The position numbers and the translations under genes were made by a program. DNA of 50,863 nt from Gammaproteobacteria bacterium (GTDB lineage: Bacteria; Pseudomonadota; Gammaproteobacteria; GCA-001735895), in NCBI GenBank assembly GCA_030066085.1, contig JASJCI010000031.1:103626-154488 (forward strand), written 5' to 3'. A model generated the notes under the pieces. That model did no database searches and was not told where the DNA came from. It saw nothing but the letters and a program-made list of their open reading frames with translations. Below, in pieces: positions 7,580-17,732 of this stretch (the first letter of the stretch is position 1; each line of letters starts with the position of its first letter).

Positions 7580-10500
7580 ACTGTTCCGGCCTCCTCGGGC
7601 CGGAAGCCGAACAGGCTTTGCAGCGCGATCAGGCGTCCTCGTGCCGGGCGCTCGAAATGTACGCCGTAGCGCGCGCCCGTCGATGTGCGCATCGCGCGCA
7701 GGAAAAGATAGTAGCAACCGCCGAAATGGCGATCGTAGTCATAGTCGCGCACCCGGGTTGCAAGATAGCGGTCGAGCGCCAGCGTATATATGATTGCCTG
7801 CAGGTCGTAGCGTCGTTCGAGCATCGCACGCGCCAGTGCCGGGGGCGCGTAATCCTCCAGTTGCGACCCGAGGTAGTTACTCTTGTAATCAGCGAGGTAA
7901 AAGCGACCGTCGTGTTCGAACACGAGGTCTATGACACCGGTGAGCAGACCCCGAAAAGCAGCGGCCTCGATCGGCTGCAGTGAATGATCGACGTCCTGCT
8001 GCAGCAGCCGATTGATCGCATCGGCATCGAAATGGTCCAGCGCCAGGTCGAACTTGAGTTCATTCAAGCGCCGGTTTGGTGACAAGCGCTGCAGGCAAAG
8101 CCCGGCCGGGCCGATTTCGCTGCTGACAACCTGTTCGATCCAGCCGAGCAGCGTGCTTTCATGCTCGCCGGCCGGCAGGCCGTGCGTGGACAGGCATTGC
8201 GCGATGCGCGCGCCGAGCTGCGGCTCGACCGCCGCGGTGAAATCGAGGTGTTCGAGTAGTTCGTGCAGCAGCAGGCCGACGTGACTACCCGCGGGAAAGT
8301 CGAGAATCGGATCACCACGGCTGCGGTCGTCACCCGCCAGCGGCGCCTGGTGAACATCCCGCGTCAGGCTGCTGAAACTGCCGATGCGCCAGGCCAGGCC
8401 GAGATCGCGCTCGAACCGGGCCGCTTCGAGATCTTCCCTGGCGGCAGCCTGCTGCCGACTGGTGCGAGGGATATCGACATCCGGCAGGTCCTCGACCGCA
8501 ATGGCGCGGCAGTCGCGCGCCAGGTCGTCGATCTGTTCGAACATGAGTTTACGATCGGGAATACCGTCCGGCAGCGAAGTGGCCAGGTCCGAGGGTGTCT
8601 GCGTCGAGTGCAACAGCCACGCCAGCGCCGAATGCTTCGGTTGCCCGGCTGACCTGCCGTCGCCCACGTCACCCCAGGCGACATAGAGCTTGGAGCGCGC
8701 GCGGGTCAGCGCAACATAGAGCAGGCGCAGATCCTCGGCAAGACGTTCGCGTTCGAGCAACAGGGCATTGTCATCGAAATCGGCGCTGCCGATGTCGAAA
8801 CAGGCCGTATAGTCGCGGTCGTGAAAACGCAGCAGTTCCGCGCGTTTGCTAACCAGTCGGCAGCGCCACGGGAATGGCACAAAGACGACCGGATACTCCA
8901 GGCCCTTGCTCTTGTGCCAGGTAACGATGCGCACCAGGTCGGCCTCGCTCTCGAGGCGCAGCTCGGAGGCTTCGTCGGCGTCGCCGTCCAGCTGCGCGCG
9001 GTACCAGGCCAACAGCAGGTCGGCACCGGGTGTGGCGAGTGACTGCTGTTGCAGCAGTTCGGCCAGGTGGCCCAGGTTGGTCAGGCGACGCTCGGCCCCG
9101 GCACGATTTGCCATGCGGGCGGTTATATCCAGTAAACGCAGCATCTGCTGGTACATCGCGACGAAGCCGGACTGCTGCCAGCGCCGGTTTAACGCCAGCA
9201 ACTGCTCGCTCCATGCCTGCCAGGCATCGTCGTCGTCGAACACTTGTGCCAGCTCGCTGTAGCTGCGCGCGAACAGGTTGCTCGCGCAGGCGCGCCGAAG
9301 ATTGTCGCCATCCCGCGGATGCGCAATCCCCGCGAGCAGATCGAACAGGCCGCGCGCCTCGTCGCTGTCGAAAACCCGGGCGCGGCTGCTGATTACCGCG
9401 CGGATGCCGGCCTGTGCCAGTGCGGCGCGCATTTCCTCACCCTCGTTATGATCCCGCACCAGGATCGCGATGTCGCGGCTTGCGAGTGCGCTCGCACCGA
9501 TTCGAGCGTTACCGGAGGGGCCCAGCAGGTCGACGATTTCAGCGCAGACGGCGCGACATATCCGCGCGCGCATGTCGCCGACTCCCCAGGTCCTGCCGTT
9601 ATCCCGCAGCGGGATTTTCCACAGGGTCAGCGGCGCGGGCGCCTCGTTGTCTGTCAGCAGGACCTGGCCGGCATTCACCGCTGCGGCCTCGGCAGGCTCG
9701 AACGGAATCGAGGCGGAAAACACGAACGGGTCGGGGCGCCGGGTGAACAGGTGATTGACCGCATCCACCAGTTCCGGCGCCGAGCGCCAGTTGGTGCGCA
9801 GGGAATGAATGCGGGTCGCCGGATCGCCGCGCGCGTCGATGTAGGTGAAGATGTCACCGCCGCGAAAGCCGTAGATAGACTGCTTCGGATCGCCGATCAG
9901 CGTGAGGCATGAATCAAGCTGCCCATGGTACAGTCGATGGAAGATACCGAACTGTACCGGGTCGGTATCCTGGAACTCGTCGATCAGCGCCACCGGGAAA
10001 CGCTGTCGCAGGCGGTTTGCCAGCCGCTCGCCGCTAACGCCGTGAAGCGCGGCAGCCAGGTCGTCGAGCAGATCCTGGTAGGCGAGCTGGCCGCGTTGGC
10101 GCTTGCTCGCGCGGACCTGCTGCCCACAGAAATCGCGCAATTCATGCAGCGCGGCGGCACGCAAGTTGCGCGTCTCGTCGGCGTCGGTCGCCGGTGCATC
10201 GAGCAGTTCACGTAACGAAGCGGTCGGCGCGGGCAGCAGGCGCCCGCCGGGATGACGTCGCAGTTCGCGCAACCAGCCGGCGAGCCTGTCGATATTACCG
10301 ACCGCGTCCGCCAGGCGTTGCCATGCCGTCGCATCGAGCTCGTAGGTGGCGAGGCGCCACCAGTCTTTCAGCGCTTGCTCCCACAGCGCTTCGTCGGCAC
10401 CGATTACCTCGGCATCGAATTCACGGTTACTGAGAAAAGCGTGATCGATCAGTGCCGCCTGGCAAAAACCGTGGATCGTCGATATGGCGGCTTCGTCCAT

Positions 10501-10851
10501 GTAGCGCAGGGCGTGGGCCAGCCGGCGTTGCCGCAATTCGCGTTCAGCGGCTTCGAGGCCCTGGTCTTGTTGTGCCAGCTGGCGCAGGAACTCGTCGCCG
10601 TCGTCTTCGCCGGTACGCAGACAGTGAAGGGCCCGGTAAAGCCTGGCGTGGATACGCTCCTTGAGCTCGGCGGTCGCCGCGTTGGTATAGGTGACGACCA
10701 GGATGTCAGCCGGCAGGCGCCCGTCGAGTACGTGGCGCAGGTAGAGGTTGGCAATGGTATAGGTTTTGCCGGTGCCGGCGCTGGCCTCGATCAGGTGAAT
10801 ACCGCGCGGATCGAACTCCAGGCTTGCGCGCCCGTCGAGGACCGTGCTCAT
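7576..10851 (-). CDS. recB: Exodeoxyribonuclease V subunit beta (RecB helicase-nuclease)
   Basis: 3'-5' helicase and sole nuclease of RecBCD; it processes double-strand ends and loads RecA after Chi. The protein has 1091 residues. Walker A is ASAGTGKTYT (residues about 24-33), Walker B is IDEFQDTDP, and TWHKSKGLEYP plus YVALTRAR are UvrD-type motifs. The C-terminal nuclease shows GVIDLVFEHDG and LADYKSN, the D-x-K catalytic core. The start ATG overlaps the recC stop and the stop overlaps the recD start, so the three subunits are probably translationally coupled. Confidence 0.96.
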   Translation of the reverse strand: MSTVLDGRASLEFDPRGIHLIEASAGTGKTYTIANLYLRHVLDGRLPADILVVTYTNAATAELKERIHARLYRALHCLRTGEDDGDEFLRQLAQQDQGLEAAERELRQRRLAHALRYMDEAAISTIHGFCQAALIDHAFLSNREFDAEVIGADEALWEQALKDWWRLATYELDATAWQRLADAVGNIDRLAGWLRELRRHPGGRLLPAPTASLRELLDAPATDADETRNLRAAALHELRDFCGQQVRASKRQRGQLAYQDLLDDLAAALHGVSGERLANRLRQRFPVALIDEFQDTDPVQFGIFHRLYHGQLDSCLTLIGDPKQSIYGFRGGDIFTYIDARGDPATRIHSLRTNWRSAPELVDAVNHLFTRRPDPFVFSASIPFEPAEAAAVNAGQVLLTDNEAPAPLTLWKIPLRDNGRTWGVGDMRARICRAVCAEIVDLLGPSGNARIGASALASRDIAILVRDHNEGEEMRAALAQAGIRAVISSRARVFDSDEARGLFDLLAGIAHPRDGDNLRRACASNLFARSYSELAQVFDDDDAWQAWSEQLLALNRRWQQSGFVAMYQQMLRLLDITARMANRAGAERRLTNLGHLAELLQQQSLATPGADLLLAWYRAQLDGDADEASELRLESEADLVRIVTWHKSKGLEYPVVFVPFPWRCRLVSKRAELLRFHDRDYTACFDIGSADFDDNALLLERERLAEDLRLLYVALTRARSKLYVAWGDVGDGRSAGQPKHSALAWLLHSTQTPSDLATSLPDGIPDRKLMFEQIDDLARDCRAIAVEDLPDVDIPRTSRQQAAAREDLEAARFERDLGLAWRIGSFSSLTRDVHQAPLAGDDRSRGDPILDFPAGSHVGLLLHELLEHLDFTAAVEPQLGARIAQCLSTHGLPAGEHESTLLGWIEQVVSSEIGPAGLCLQRLSPNRRLNELKFDLALDHFDADAINRLLQQDVDHSLQPIEAAAFRGLLTGVIDLVFEHDGRFYLADYKSNYLGSQLEDYAPPALARAMLERRYDLQAIIYTLALDRYLATRVRDYDYDRHFGGCYYLFLRAMRTSTGARYGVHFERPARGRLIALQSLFGFRPEEAGTV

Positions 10852-13800
10852 GCATCGACCTCGTGCTGCAGCAGGGCGCGGTACAGGCGTGCGGCGCAGT
10901 CGGCGAACTCGGGCTCGTCGATCGGTACGCTCACTCCGGCCCGCAGCACCAGTGCCAGGTAAGGATCATCGCGGTCGCGCCCGTACTGGTTCGCCCAGCA
11001 GCGCCAGGCACTCGCAGCGGCACGTTCGGGGCTGTCGGCGGAAGCCCAGGCAAAGCTGGTCTCCGGCAATACCGGCAGGGGCCGGCTGCAGCCTTCCTGC
11101 AGCAGGTCACAGAGATCCACCAGCAGTTCGCGCGCGGCCGCGCCTGGCAGGGGCGCGTAGCGGCGCTGCGCGTCGGTTGCGAGCAGGTAGGTCGCTTCGC
11201 CGTCAGCGAAGCCATCCGACGCGCACAGCGCGAGGTGGTCGATCCATGCGCGCAGGCGGTGTTTGCCGCGCAGTTTGCCGGCGTGGTGGGCCATCAGGCC
11301 GCGCCCGGGGTAGTAACCGTCGATGCTGCCGACCAGTGTGAGATCGTTGGGCAGGCGCAGATCCAGCGGCAGGCGACGTCTTTCGCCGGTAGCGAAGCGC
11401 TGCAGCGCCTCGAACCATTTCTGTTGCTCCGCGCGCGCGCTGTCGATTTGCACACGGCCTGCTTCGCCGTGCGCGAGCAGGCCTCCCGCCAGCAGTCGCT
11501 CGCTCGAGTCGGCCCGATCCAGCAGCAGGTCTTCGGCCAGGCGATGCATCAACTGCCAGCGCTGCAGGGGGCCGAGGGAAAATGCCTCGTCGTCGTCCTG
11601 CTCCGTCTCGCGCTCGAGGTAGAGCGCAAGGCGCTGGCGAAAAAAGAACTGCACGGGATGACTGACAAACGCGTGCAGCTGGGACAGTCTGGCGCTGGTC
11701 ATTTGCCCTGTCGCAAGTGTGTGCCGTGGCCAGCCGTGCGTTTCGAGATCGTTGCGGCCACCCAGCGCGCGCGCAACCTGACACCAGTCGGCGCGGTATC
11801 CCGGGCGCGGCGGCGCAAAGTTCCGCGGTGAAAATGCCTGCATGGGATGTACCTGCTGGAGGCTATCCACCAGCGATTCGCCGTCCTCGGCATGGAAACG
11901 TTCAGTGATGAAATCGAGCAGTTCCTGTACCAGCGACGACGGCCTGGCCAGGCCGTCGTCGTGCAGGCTGCGGCCGGTGTAGCTGATATAAAGGCAGCGT
12001 CGCGCGCTCAGCAGGGTTTCAAGCATCAGGTAGCGATCTTCGTCACGCCGTCCCGGTTCGAATTCCCGCGCGCCGCGGGCCAGGTCGAGTTCGTCCGGTG
12101 GGTCACGTCGCGGGAAATCACGATCGTTCATGCCCAGCAGGCAAATGGCCTGGAACGGGATCGCGCGCAGCGGGCGCATGCCACAAACGGTAACGCCGCC
12201 GGAGTAGAGCCGGCCCTGGTTGTCCCGGCCGCGCAGCCAGCTTGCCATCAGTCGCTGCAACAGCTCTGGCGAGACCTCGCTGTCGGGCAGGATCAGGAGC
12301 TCGTCCAGCGCATCGCGGATCTGTTGCAGGCGCGACTCGCGCGGATCCGTCTCGATGAAAAACTCGTCGAGCAGGCGTGCCAGCAGGCGGTGCCACTCCC
12401 CCGCCGGCCGCGGCCGTGCCAGCCGCTGGCGCCAGCTGTCGAGCCGGTCGATGAACTGCCAGAAGCGGCCGAGGGTGCCGGCTTCATCGTCGTCGCGATC
12501 CGGCAGGGGGGCGATACCCTGCCAGAGAGCGTCGTCGGCGAAAGCAAAGCCGGCGAAAAAACGGGCGCGCGCCTGTGCCCAGGTGTTGCCGGCCGTAGCG
12601 GGCAAATCGAAGTCTGCCTTGTGCGCGGCATCGAGCCCCCAGCGCGTATGCGCCTCGTCCACCAGCCGCAGCACCCGATCGAGATCCAGTCCCGCCAGAT
12701 CGAAACGTTGCGCCACGGCTTCGTCATCCAGCAGGGCGAGTATATCGGAGCGCGTGAAGCGGCTCTGCGGCAGTTGCAGCAGGCGCAGGAAAGACGCCAG
12801 CATCGGGTGCTCGTCCGCGAGCGAGATGTCGGACACATTGCAGGCCAGCGGCGAAGCCTCGAAAACCGCCTCGAGAAAAGGTGCATAAGCGGCGATATCG
12901 GGCACCATGACGAGGATGTCTTCCGGCGCAAGGCCCGGGTTGGCCTCGAGCATGGCGAGGAGTTGATCGACCAGCACCTCGCATTCCCGCATGGCGCTGT
13001 GACAGATATGAATGGCCACTGAATCGTCGGCGGCAAGCGTCTGGCTGCCCTGCTCGAGGTTAAAGATCGACTGCTGGATCCGGCTGAGCAAATGTGACCC
13101 TGAAGGCGGGTCGAAGCGGTCGATGTCGATCCCCGACAGAGACTCCTGGTCGAGCAAAAGGTCCTGGAAATGCTGGCCCATTTTTCCCCAGGAACCGAGC
13201 AGTTCGTGCTCGTCGACGGCGCCGGCAATCGCGTCCGGGTTGGCCAGTCGCTGACGGGCGCGGCGGCGCGCGGTTTCAATATCAGCCCAGTAATGTTCGG
13301 TCGGGCTGTGCAGGTACAGGTCGACTTCGCAGTGCTTCGCCAGCTGCTGCACGATTTCGAGGTATAGCGGCGGTAGTGTCGGCAGCGCGAACAGGCTGAT
13401 GCGCGCGGGCAGGGTTGCCTCCGGTTGCTGCCGCTGCAGGTCGTTGGCCAGGCGCGCGATCGCCGCGACCCGGTGCGGCGAATCGATCGCGCGGGTCAGT
13501 GCGCGCCACAGCTGCGCCTGCCAGGAATTGTCCTCGCCCGCGTCCCAGGCGGCAATCTGCCGCGGCCGATAAGTCTGGTAGCGGTCAAAGGCTTCCGCTA
13601 TACGTTGCGCCAGCTGCCAGCGGCGCAGCGCGGTGGCATCACTTTCCAGGTAGGATGCCAGTATCGCGAAGTCGGGCTGTGTTAACAACGCGGGCAGGCG
13701 ATCGTAGATCCACCATGTCAGCCGCTGCGCCGACCAGAGGTCACCGCCTGCGCCGTTGCGCACGAGCGTGGTTGCAAGCCGCCAGATCCAGGGGGCGGGT

Positions 13801-13994
13801 AAAGGGTAATCGATATTGGCGGCGATACCCTGTTGTCGTGCCAGCCGCAGGTTGAGCCAGCGGCCCATCGCCCAGGTCGGCACGACCACGATCTCGGTTG
13901 CAAAAGGATCGGCCAGCGGCGAATCGCCGAGTCGGCGCGCGAGCCGCGCCTGCAGCGTTTCCACTCGATTAGAGCTGACGATGGTCAATCCCAT
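10848..13994 (-). CDS. recC: Exodeoxyribonuclease V subunit gamma (RecC)
   Basis: RecC scaffolds RecBCD, splits the DNA strands and reads Chi. It has 1048 residues, close to the usual length. The N-terminus MGLTIVSSNRVETL and the stretch LPLYLEIVQQLAKHCEVDLYL-like region (reading LPPLYLEIV) match RecC. Like other RecC proteins it is a degenerate helicase fold with no intact Walker A. The start is the first ATG after the divergent intergenic region. No ptr (pitrilysin) gene separates recC and recB, unlike in E. coli. The promoter must lie in 13995-14181, shared with the divergent gene at 14182. Confidence 0.94.
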   Translation of the reverse strand: MGLTIVSSNRVETLQARLARRLGDSPLADPFATEIVVVPTWAMGRWLNLRLARQQGIAANIDYPLPAPWIWRLATTLVRNGAGGDLWSAQRLTWWIYDRLPALLTQPDFAILASYLESDATALRRWQLAQRIAEAFDRYQTYRPRQIAAWDAGEDNSWQAQLWRALTRAIDSPHRVAAIARLANDLQRQQPEATLPARISLFALPTLPPLYLEIVQQLAKHCEVDLYLHSPTEHYWADIETARRRARQRLANPDAIAGAVDEHELLGSWGKMGQHFQDLLLDQESLSGIDIDRFDPPSGSHLLSRIQQSIFNLEQGSQTLAADDSVAIHICHSAMRECEVLVDQLLAMLEANPGLAPEDILVMVPDIAAYAPFLEAVFEASPLACNVSDISLADEHPMLASFLRLLQLPQSRFTRSDILALLDDEAVAQRFDLAGLDLDRVLRLVDEAHTRWGLDAAHKADFDLPATAGNTWAQARARFFAGFAFADDALWQGIAPLPDRDDDEAGTLGRFWQFIDRLDSWRQRLARPRPAGEWHRLLARLLDEFFIETDPRESRLQQIRDALDELLILPDSEVSPELLQRLMASWLRGRDNQGRLYSGGVTVCGMRPLRAIPFQAICLLGMNDRDFPRRDPPDELDLARGAREFEPGRRDEDRYLMLETLLSARRCLYISYTGRSLHDDGLARPSSLVQELLDFITERFHAEDGESLVDSLQQVHPMQAFSPRNFAPPRPGYRADWCQVARALGGRNDLETHGWPRHTLATGQMTSARLSQLHAFVSHPVQFFFRQRLALYLERETEQDDDEAFSLGPLQRWQLMHRLAEDLLLDRADSSERLLAGGLLAHGEAGRVQIDSARAEQQKWFEALQRFATGERRRLPLDLRLPNDLTLVGSIDGYYPGRGLMAHHAGKLRGKHRLRAWIDHLALCASDGFADGEATYLLATDAQRRYAPLPGAAARELLVDLCDLLQEGCSRPLPVLPETSFAWASADSPERAAASAWRCWANQYGRDRDDPYLALVLRAGVSVPIDEPEFADCAARLYRALLQHEVDA

Positions 13995-14181
13995 GCGCGG
14001 GCCTGGCGATAACAGAGGCGCACATTATACGATGCGGCCGGCTCATCGCATGAGCCGGTTGGGGGGATATCGCCCGTCGGCATTCGAAAATTTAATTGAT
14101 TACCCCGGCAGAATTCATACCATTGACCGAAACAACGATTAAGATTGCTGAATTTCCGAGTATTAATTCGACGCGGACTGC

Positions 14182-15105
14182 ATGGAAATCGCCCCCGAAA
14201 CCAATCGCCCGGCCCCCGCCAACGGGGATCGACGCCTGACCGGTGGTAACGAATACGTTTATTACGACGGCTACTGGATTCGCTACTACGCTCCTATCGG
14301 TGACACGCTGGCCAACCGCAAACGCCTGATCGACAGCTTGACCCGGCGGGCTTTTCATCATACCGAAGCCGGAATCAACACGCCCGGCAAGAGCCTCGAT
14401 ACCGCGCGCGCGGCCTTCGAACGCGAGACCGATCCGGCGCGTAAACGCGTCAACGCGGCGATGCTGGCGGGCGCGCTGTTCAACCGCGCGACAGACCTGT
14501 TTACGTCGATCGTGGACCTGGAAGAGCTTGGTGTACAGGTCAGCGAAAACAACGAACTGATGCGCGAGTGCAGTGACTGTTTCCAGGAAGCGCTGGCGCT
14601 CGGCCAGCAGGTCAAGCATCACAGTGGCTGCGAGGGGATCGATGAAGTCTGGGGAGAACCGTTCAAGGCCTTTACCATGCCGGTCGCGGATTTCTACGAA
14701 TCGCGCTTCGTCAAGATTGCACAAAGCATGCGTGATATCGATAGTATCGCGGATAACATGATCGAGGTGTTCTGCGGACTCGATGCGTTCGCCAGGTTGC
14801 GCGGCCTGATCGTCGATTACGCCGCGGCCGCACGCCAGATTGCCGAAACCATGAAAAAGGATCCCGTGATATTCGAGGTCTGGCCAAACTTCGTTGCGCT
14901 TGGCGAACAGCTCGATGCCTTCCGCCCGGAGGTTGCGGCCGATGCATCGCAGATCAACCGCATGCGCATCGCTTACGGCCGGGACCTGATCCAGGAAGGT
15001 CGCCGCCTGATCAGCTACATTGCGAGTGCCCGCGTTCCGATGCCGCTCAGCACCCGGGGATATACCGACAAGTGCGCGCGTTATCACCAGGAATCGCGGG
15101 ACTGA
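14182..15105 (+). CDS. Uncharacterised protein upstream of a 2OG oxygenase-like gene
   Basis: I do not recognise this 307-residue protein. It has no signal peptide and no transmembrane segment, and looks soluble and mostly helical. The N-terminal part is distinctive and aromatic (YVYYDGYWIRYYAP, residues about 26-39). A long charged helical region follows, with HHTEAGINTPG, CSDCFQEAL, and an acidic/aromatic segment near VWGEPFKAF. The stop lies 24 bp before the oxygenase-like gene, so the two are probably co-transcribed. It could be a substrate or accessory protein of that oxygenase, but that is inference from spacing only. The ATG at 14182 lacks a strong ribosome binding site. Confidence 0.8.
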   Translation: MEIAPETNRPAPANGDRRLTGGNEYVYYDGYWIRYYAPIGDTLANRKRLIDSLTRRAFHHTEAGINTPGKSLDTARAAFERETDPARKRVNAAMLAGALFNRATDLFTSIVDLEELGVQVSENNELMRECSDCFQEALALGQQVKHHSGCEGIDEVWGEPFKAFTMPVADFYESRFVKIAQSMRDIDSIADNMIEVFCGLDAFARLRGLIVDYAAAARQIAETMKKDPVIFEVWPNFVALGEQLDAFRPEVAADASQINRMRIAYGRDLIQEGRRLISYIASARVPMPLSTRGYTDKCARYHQESRD

Positions 15106-15129
15106 GCGCTATCCTGTCGAGTGTGATTC

Positions 15130-15840
15130 ATGGCCAAGAAACCCCGTTCCGACGGTAATCCCAATATCGTGCAGCTGTGGCCTACCACGCTGCTGGTCAA
15201 GCGCTTTTCGCATTACCAGCGCGTGAACCCGGCCTTGCTCGAGCTGTTTTACGCGCATCGGGACCGGGAACAGCGCGATAATCCGCAGCAGGCTTATGCC
15301 AGCAGGGACGACCTGCTGGAACAGTACCCGATGAACGAAGCGCTGGGCGAGCTTGCCCGTTTCATAAGCCAGGGGATAGTCGAGGTCGCGCAGGAAGCCA
15401 ACCGCGGGGTCTGGCGCCAGGGTGAAAAGATCAGCACCAACCTCACCGGCCTGTGGTTCCAGATTTCCAACGGCCACTCGTTTCACGAGATGCACGTGCA
15501 CGGCAACTGTTCATGGTCGGGCGTGTACTACGTGCAGGCCGGCGACTGCGATACTTCGCCCGATGCCCACCGCGGTCGCCAGCCGAACGGTATCACGCGG
15601 TTTTACGGGCCACACGTCGAGCACATGGCCGGCGGCTTCGGCGACTACGGAAATTTTTACCTGCACGACAGCAACTGGGATTCGTACCCCCAGGACGGCA
15701 AGCTGTGCGTGTTCCCGTCCCACCTGAAGCACATGCCGTTTCCATACAACGGCGACAAGGATCGCGTAATCGTCTCTTTCCATGCCCAGGTCTTCAACCA
15801 GTCCGGCAACATGGAATACGACTACTCCTTCAATAACTGA
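15130..15840 (+). CDS. Putative Fe(II)/2-oxoglutarate-dependent oxygenase (TIGR02466/PF13759-like)
   Basis: A 236-residue protein of the double-stranded beta-helix type. The metal-site pattern is H122-x-H124 (EMHVHGNCSWSGVYYV), a distal His in FPSHLKH (H201 best fits the family) and R212 in KDRVIVSFH, which would bind 2-oxoglutarate. The family uses HxH instead of the common HxD. The SGVYYV and FPSxLxH motifs are what I remember of the TIGR02466 group. Members probably hydroxylate proteins or small molecules; the substrate is unknown. It is encoded 24 bp after the unrecognised 307-residue protein. Confidence 0.8.
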   Translation: MAKKPRSDGNPNIVQLWPTTLLVKRFSHYQRVNPALLELFYAHRDREQRDNPQQAYASRDDLLEQYPMNEALGELARFISQGIVEVAQEANRGVWRQGEKISTNLTGLWFQISNGHSFHEMHVHGNCSWSGVYYVQAGDCDTSPDAHRGRQPNGITRFYGPHVEHMAGGFGDYGNFYLHDSNWDSYPQDGKLCVFPSHLKHMPFPYNGDKDRVIVSFHAQVFNQSGNMEYDYSFNN

Positions 15841-15930
15841 CCTGCGTTCCAGCCACCCTGGCCGGCGTCGGCTCGAGCGCCACCCCCGGCAAGCGGGACT
15901 GGCGAACAGGGGCAGGACCAGTGTCGTTTC

Positions 15931-17457
15931 TTACTTCAGCACCGGCATCGTGAACTCGGCGTCGACACCGTCATCGAGCCAGCGCGAGGTAACGGTCTTG
16001 ACCCGGGTGTAAAATCGCAGCCCTTCCATGCCGTACTGGTTGTGGTCGCCGAACGCGGAGTTTTTCCAGCCGCCGAAACTGTGGAAGGCGAGCGGTACCG
16101 GGATCGGCACGTTGATGCCGACCATGCCGACCTCGACCTTGTCGGCGAAGGTGCGCGCGGCGGCGCCGTTCCTGGTGAAGATCGAGGTGCCGTTGCCGTA
16201 GGGATGGTCGGTCGCCAGGGCCGCACCCTCCTCGAAGGAACCGACCCGCATGATCTGCAGTACCGGGCCGAAAATCTCTTCCTGGTAGGACTGCATGTCG
16301 GGCTTGACGTCATCGACCAGCGAACCACCAAGGAAATAACCTTCCTCGTGGCCATCGAGGACGAAGTCGCGCCCGTCGACGACGAGACGTGAACCCTCGT
16401 CCGCGGCCATCTGGATGTAGTTCATGACCTTTTCGCGATGTTCCTTCGTTACCAGCGGACCCATCTCGAGTCCGCGGTCCAGGCTCGGGCCGATGCGCAG
16501 CGCCTCGACCCGTGGCTTCAGTTTATCGATCAGCCTGTCGGCAACTTCGTCGCCGACGCAGACGCCGACCGAAATCGCCATGCAGCGCTCGCCGGCGGAT
16601 CCGTAGGCGGCACCCATCAACGCGTTGGCGACGTCGTCAAGATCGGCGTCGGGCAGGATCAGCATGTGGTTCTTGGCGCCGCCCATCGCCTGGCAGCGTT
16701 TGCCGTTGGCGGTGGCGGTAGCGTAGACGTACTTCGCGATCGGCGTCGAGCCGACGAAGCTCACGGCCTTGATGCGTGGATCCTCGAGCAGCGTATCGAC
16801 CGCTTCCTTGTCACCGTTGACGATGTTGAAAACACCCGGCGGACCGCCGGCCTCGATGAACAGCTCGGCCAGGCGCAGCGGGCAGGTCGGATCCTTCTCC
16901 GACGGCTTCATCACCACGGCATTGCCGGTGATCAGCGCCATGCCGGCCATCCACAGCGGAATCATCGCCGGGAAGTTGAACGGCGTGATGCCGGCGACGA
17001 CACCGAGCGGCTTGCGCATCGAGTAGATATCGATGCCGCGCGCAACGTTGTCGGAGAATTCACCTTTTTGCGCGTGCGGCGCGGCACAGGCGAACTCGCA
17101 GACCTCGATGCCGCGCAGGACTTCGCCCATCGCGTCCTCGAACACCTTGCCGTGTTCTTTTGATACCAGCTCGGCCAGTTCCTCCTGGTGCTGGTAGAGC
17201 AGCTGCACGTAACGTGCCATGATGCGCGAACGCTGCAGTACCGAGGTTGCGCCCCAGGCCGGAAATGCCTGTTCGGCCACCGATATCGCGTTCTCGATTT
17301 CGCTTTTCGAGGCCAGCGGCGCTGCGCCGGATTTGCGTCCAAGGCTGGGATTGAACACGTCGCCGAATCGCCCGCTGGTGCCGGCGACATGCTCACCGCC
17401 GACAAAATGGGTCAATTGGGTCACTTCAGGGTTAACGGCTGCGGCCGGCTGGCTCAT
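15931..17457 (-). CDS. mmsA: Methylmalonate-semialdehyde dehydrogenase (CoA-acylating)
   Basis: Oxidises methylmalonate semialdehyde or malonate semialdehyde to propionyl-CoA or acetyl-CoA, in valine, inositol or beta-alanine catabolism. The protein has 508 residues starting MSQPAAAVNPE. The ALDH fold shows NAD-binding GITPFNFPAMIP, the FVGSTPIAKYV loop, and the catalytic Cys in GSAGERCMAISV. The GERCMA context and PFNFPAMIP are typical of MmsA rather than other aldehyde dehydrogenases. ATG 17457 is chosen; the upstream in-frame extension is in AT-rich, non-conserved sequence. It is divergent from a LysR gene across 311 bp, a common regulator-target layout. Confidence 0.93.
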   Translation of the reverse strand: MSQPAAAVNPEVTQLTHFVGGEHVAGTSGRFGDVFNPSLGRKSGAAPLASKSEIENAISVAEQAFPAWGATSVLQRSRIMARYVQLLYQHQEELAELVSKEHGKVFEDAMGEVLRGIEVCEFACAAPHAQKGEFSDNVARGIDIYSMRKPLGVVAGITPFNFPAMIPLWMAGMALITGNAVVMKPSEKDPTCPLRLAELFIEAGGPPGVFNIVNGDKEAVDTLLEDPRIKAVSFVGSTPIAKYVYATATANGKRCQAMGGAKNHMLILPDADLDDVANALMGAAYGSAGERCMAISVGVCVGDEVADRLIDKLKPRVEALRIGPSLDRGLEMGPLVTKEHREKVMNYIQMAADEGSRLVVDGRDFVLDGHEEGYFLGGSLVDDVKPDMQSYQEEIFGPVLQIMRVGSFEEGAALATDHPYGNGTSIFTRNGAAARTFADKVEVGMVGINVPIPVPLAFHSFGGWKNSAFGDHNQYGMEGLRFYTRVKTVTSRWLDDGVDAEFTMPVLK

Positions 17458-17576
17458 CGGGGTCTCCTGCGCATGCGCGTGAATAATGGAAAGACGGGCA
17501 GTATAAGCAAGATATTTCTGCAAAGAAACAGATGGAATTTCACATCCAATCTGCAAAAATACACATAGGTTGCACC

Positions 17577-17614
17577 CGTCATTCCCGCGCAAGCCTGCGC
17601 GGCCCGGCGGGAAT
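17577..17614. repeat. REP-like inverted repeat, unit 1
   Basis: CATTCCCGC at the left is complementary to GCGGGAAT at the right, around a GC-rich middle that includes a second small inverted repeat (CGCGCAAGCCTGCGCG). It resembles the dispersed GTCATTCCCGCG palindromes found in many proteobacterial genomes. Confidence 0.55.
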
Positions 17615-17699
17615 CTTTGGCGGAAGGCGATCTACAAGGTCACGCCGCGCCGGAATGTGGATCGGGCGCCAGAGTGACGGGTCGAGGCGTTATTGAGAG

Positions 17700-17719
17700 A
17701 TCCCCGCTTGCGCGGGGAT
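17700..17719. repeat. REP-like inverted repeat, unit 2
   Basis: ATCCCCGC and GCGGGGAT are perfect 8-bp arms around TTGC. The flanking GATGACG and GAGAGA are like those of dispersed proteobacterial palindromes. Confidence 0.6.
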
Positions 17720-17732
17720 GACGTTTTGAGGA

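Noticed and set aside
11847-13022. Plus-strand frame of 391 codons within recC
   Set aside because: Antisense shadow of RecC with low-complexity composition and no plausible start.
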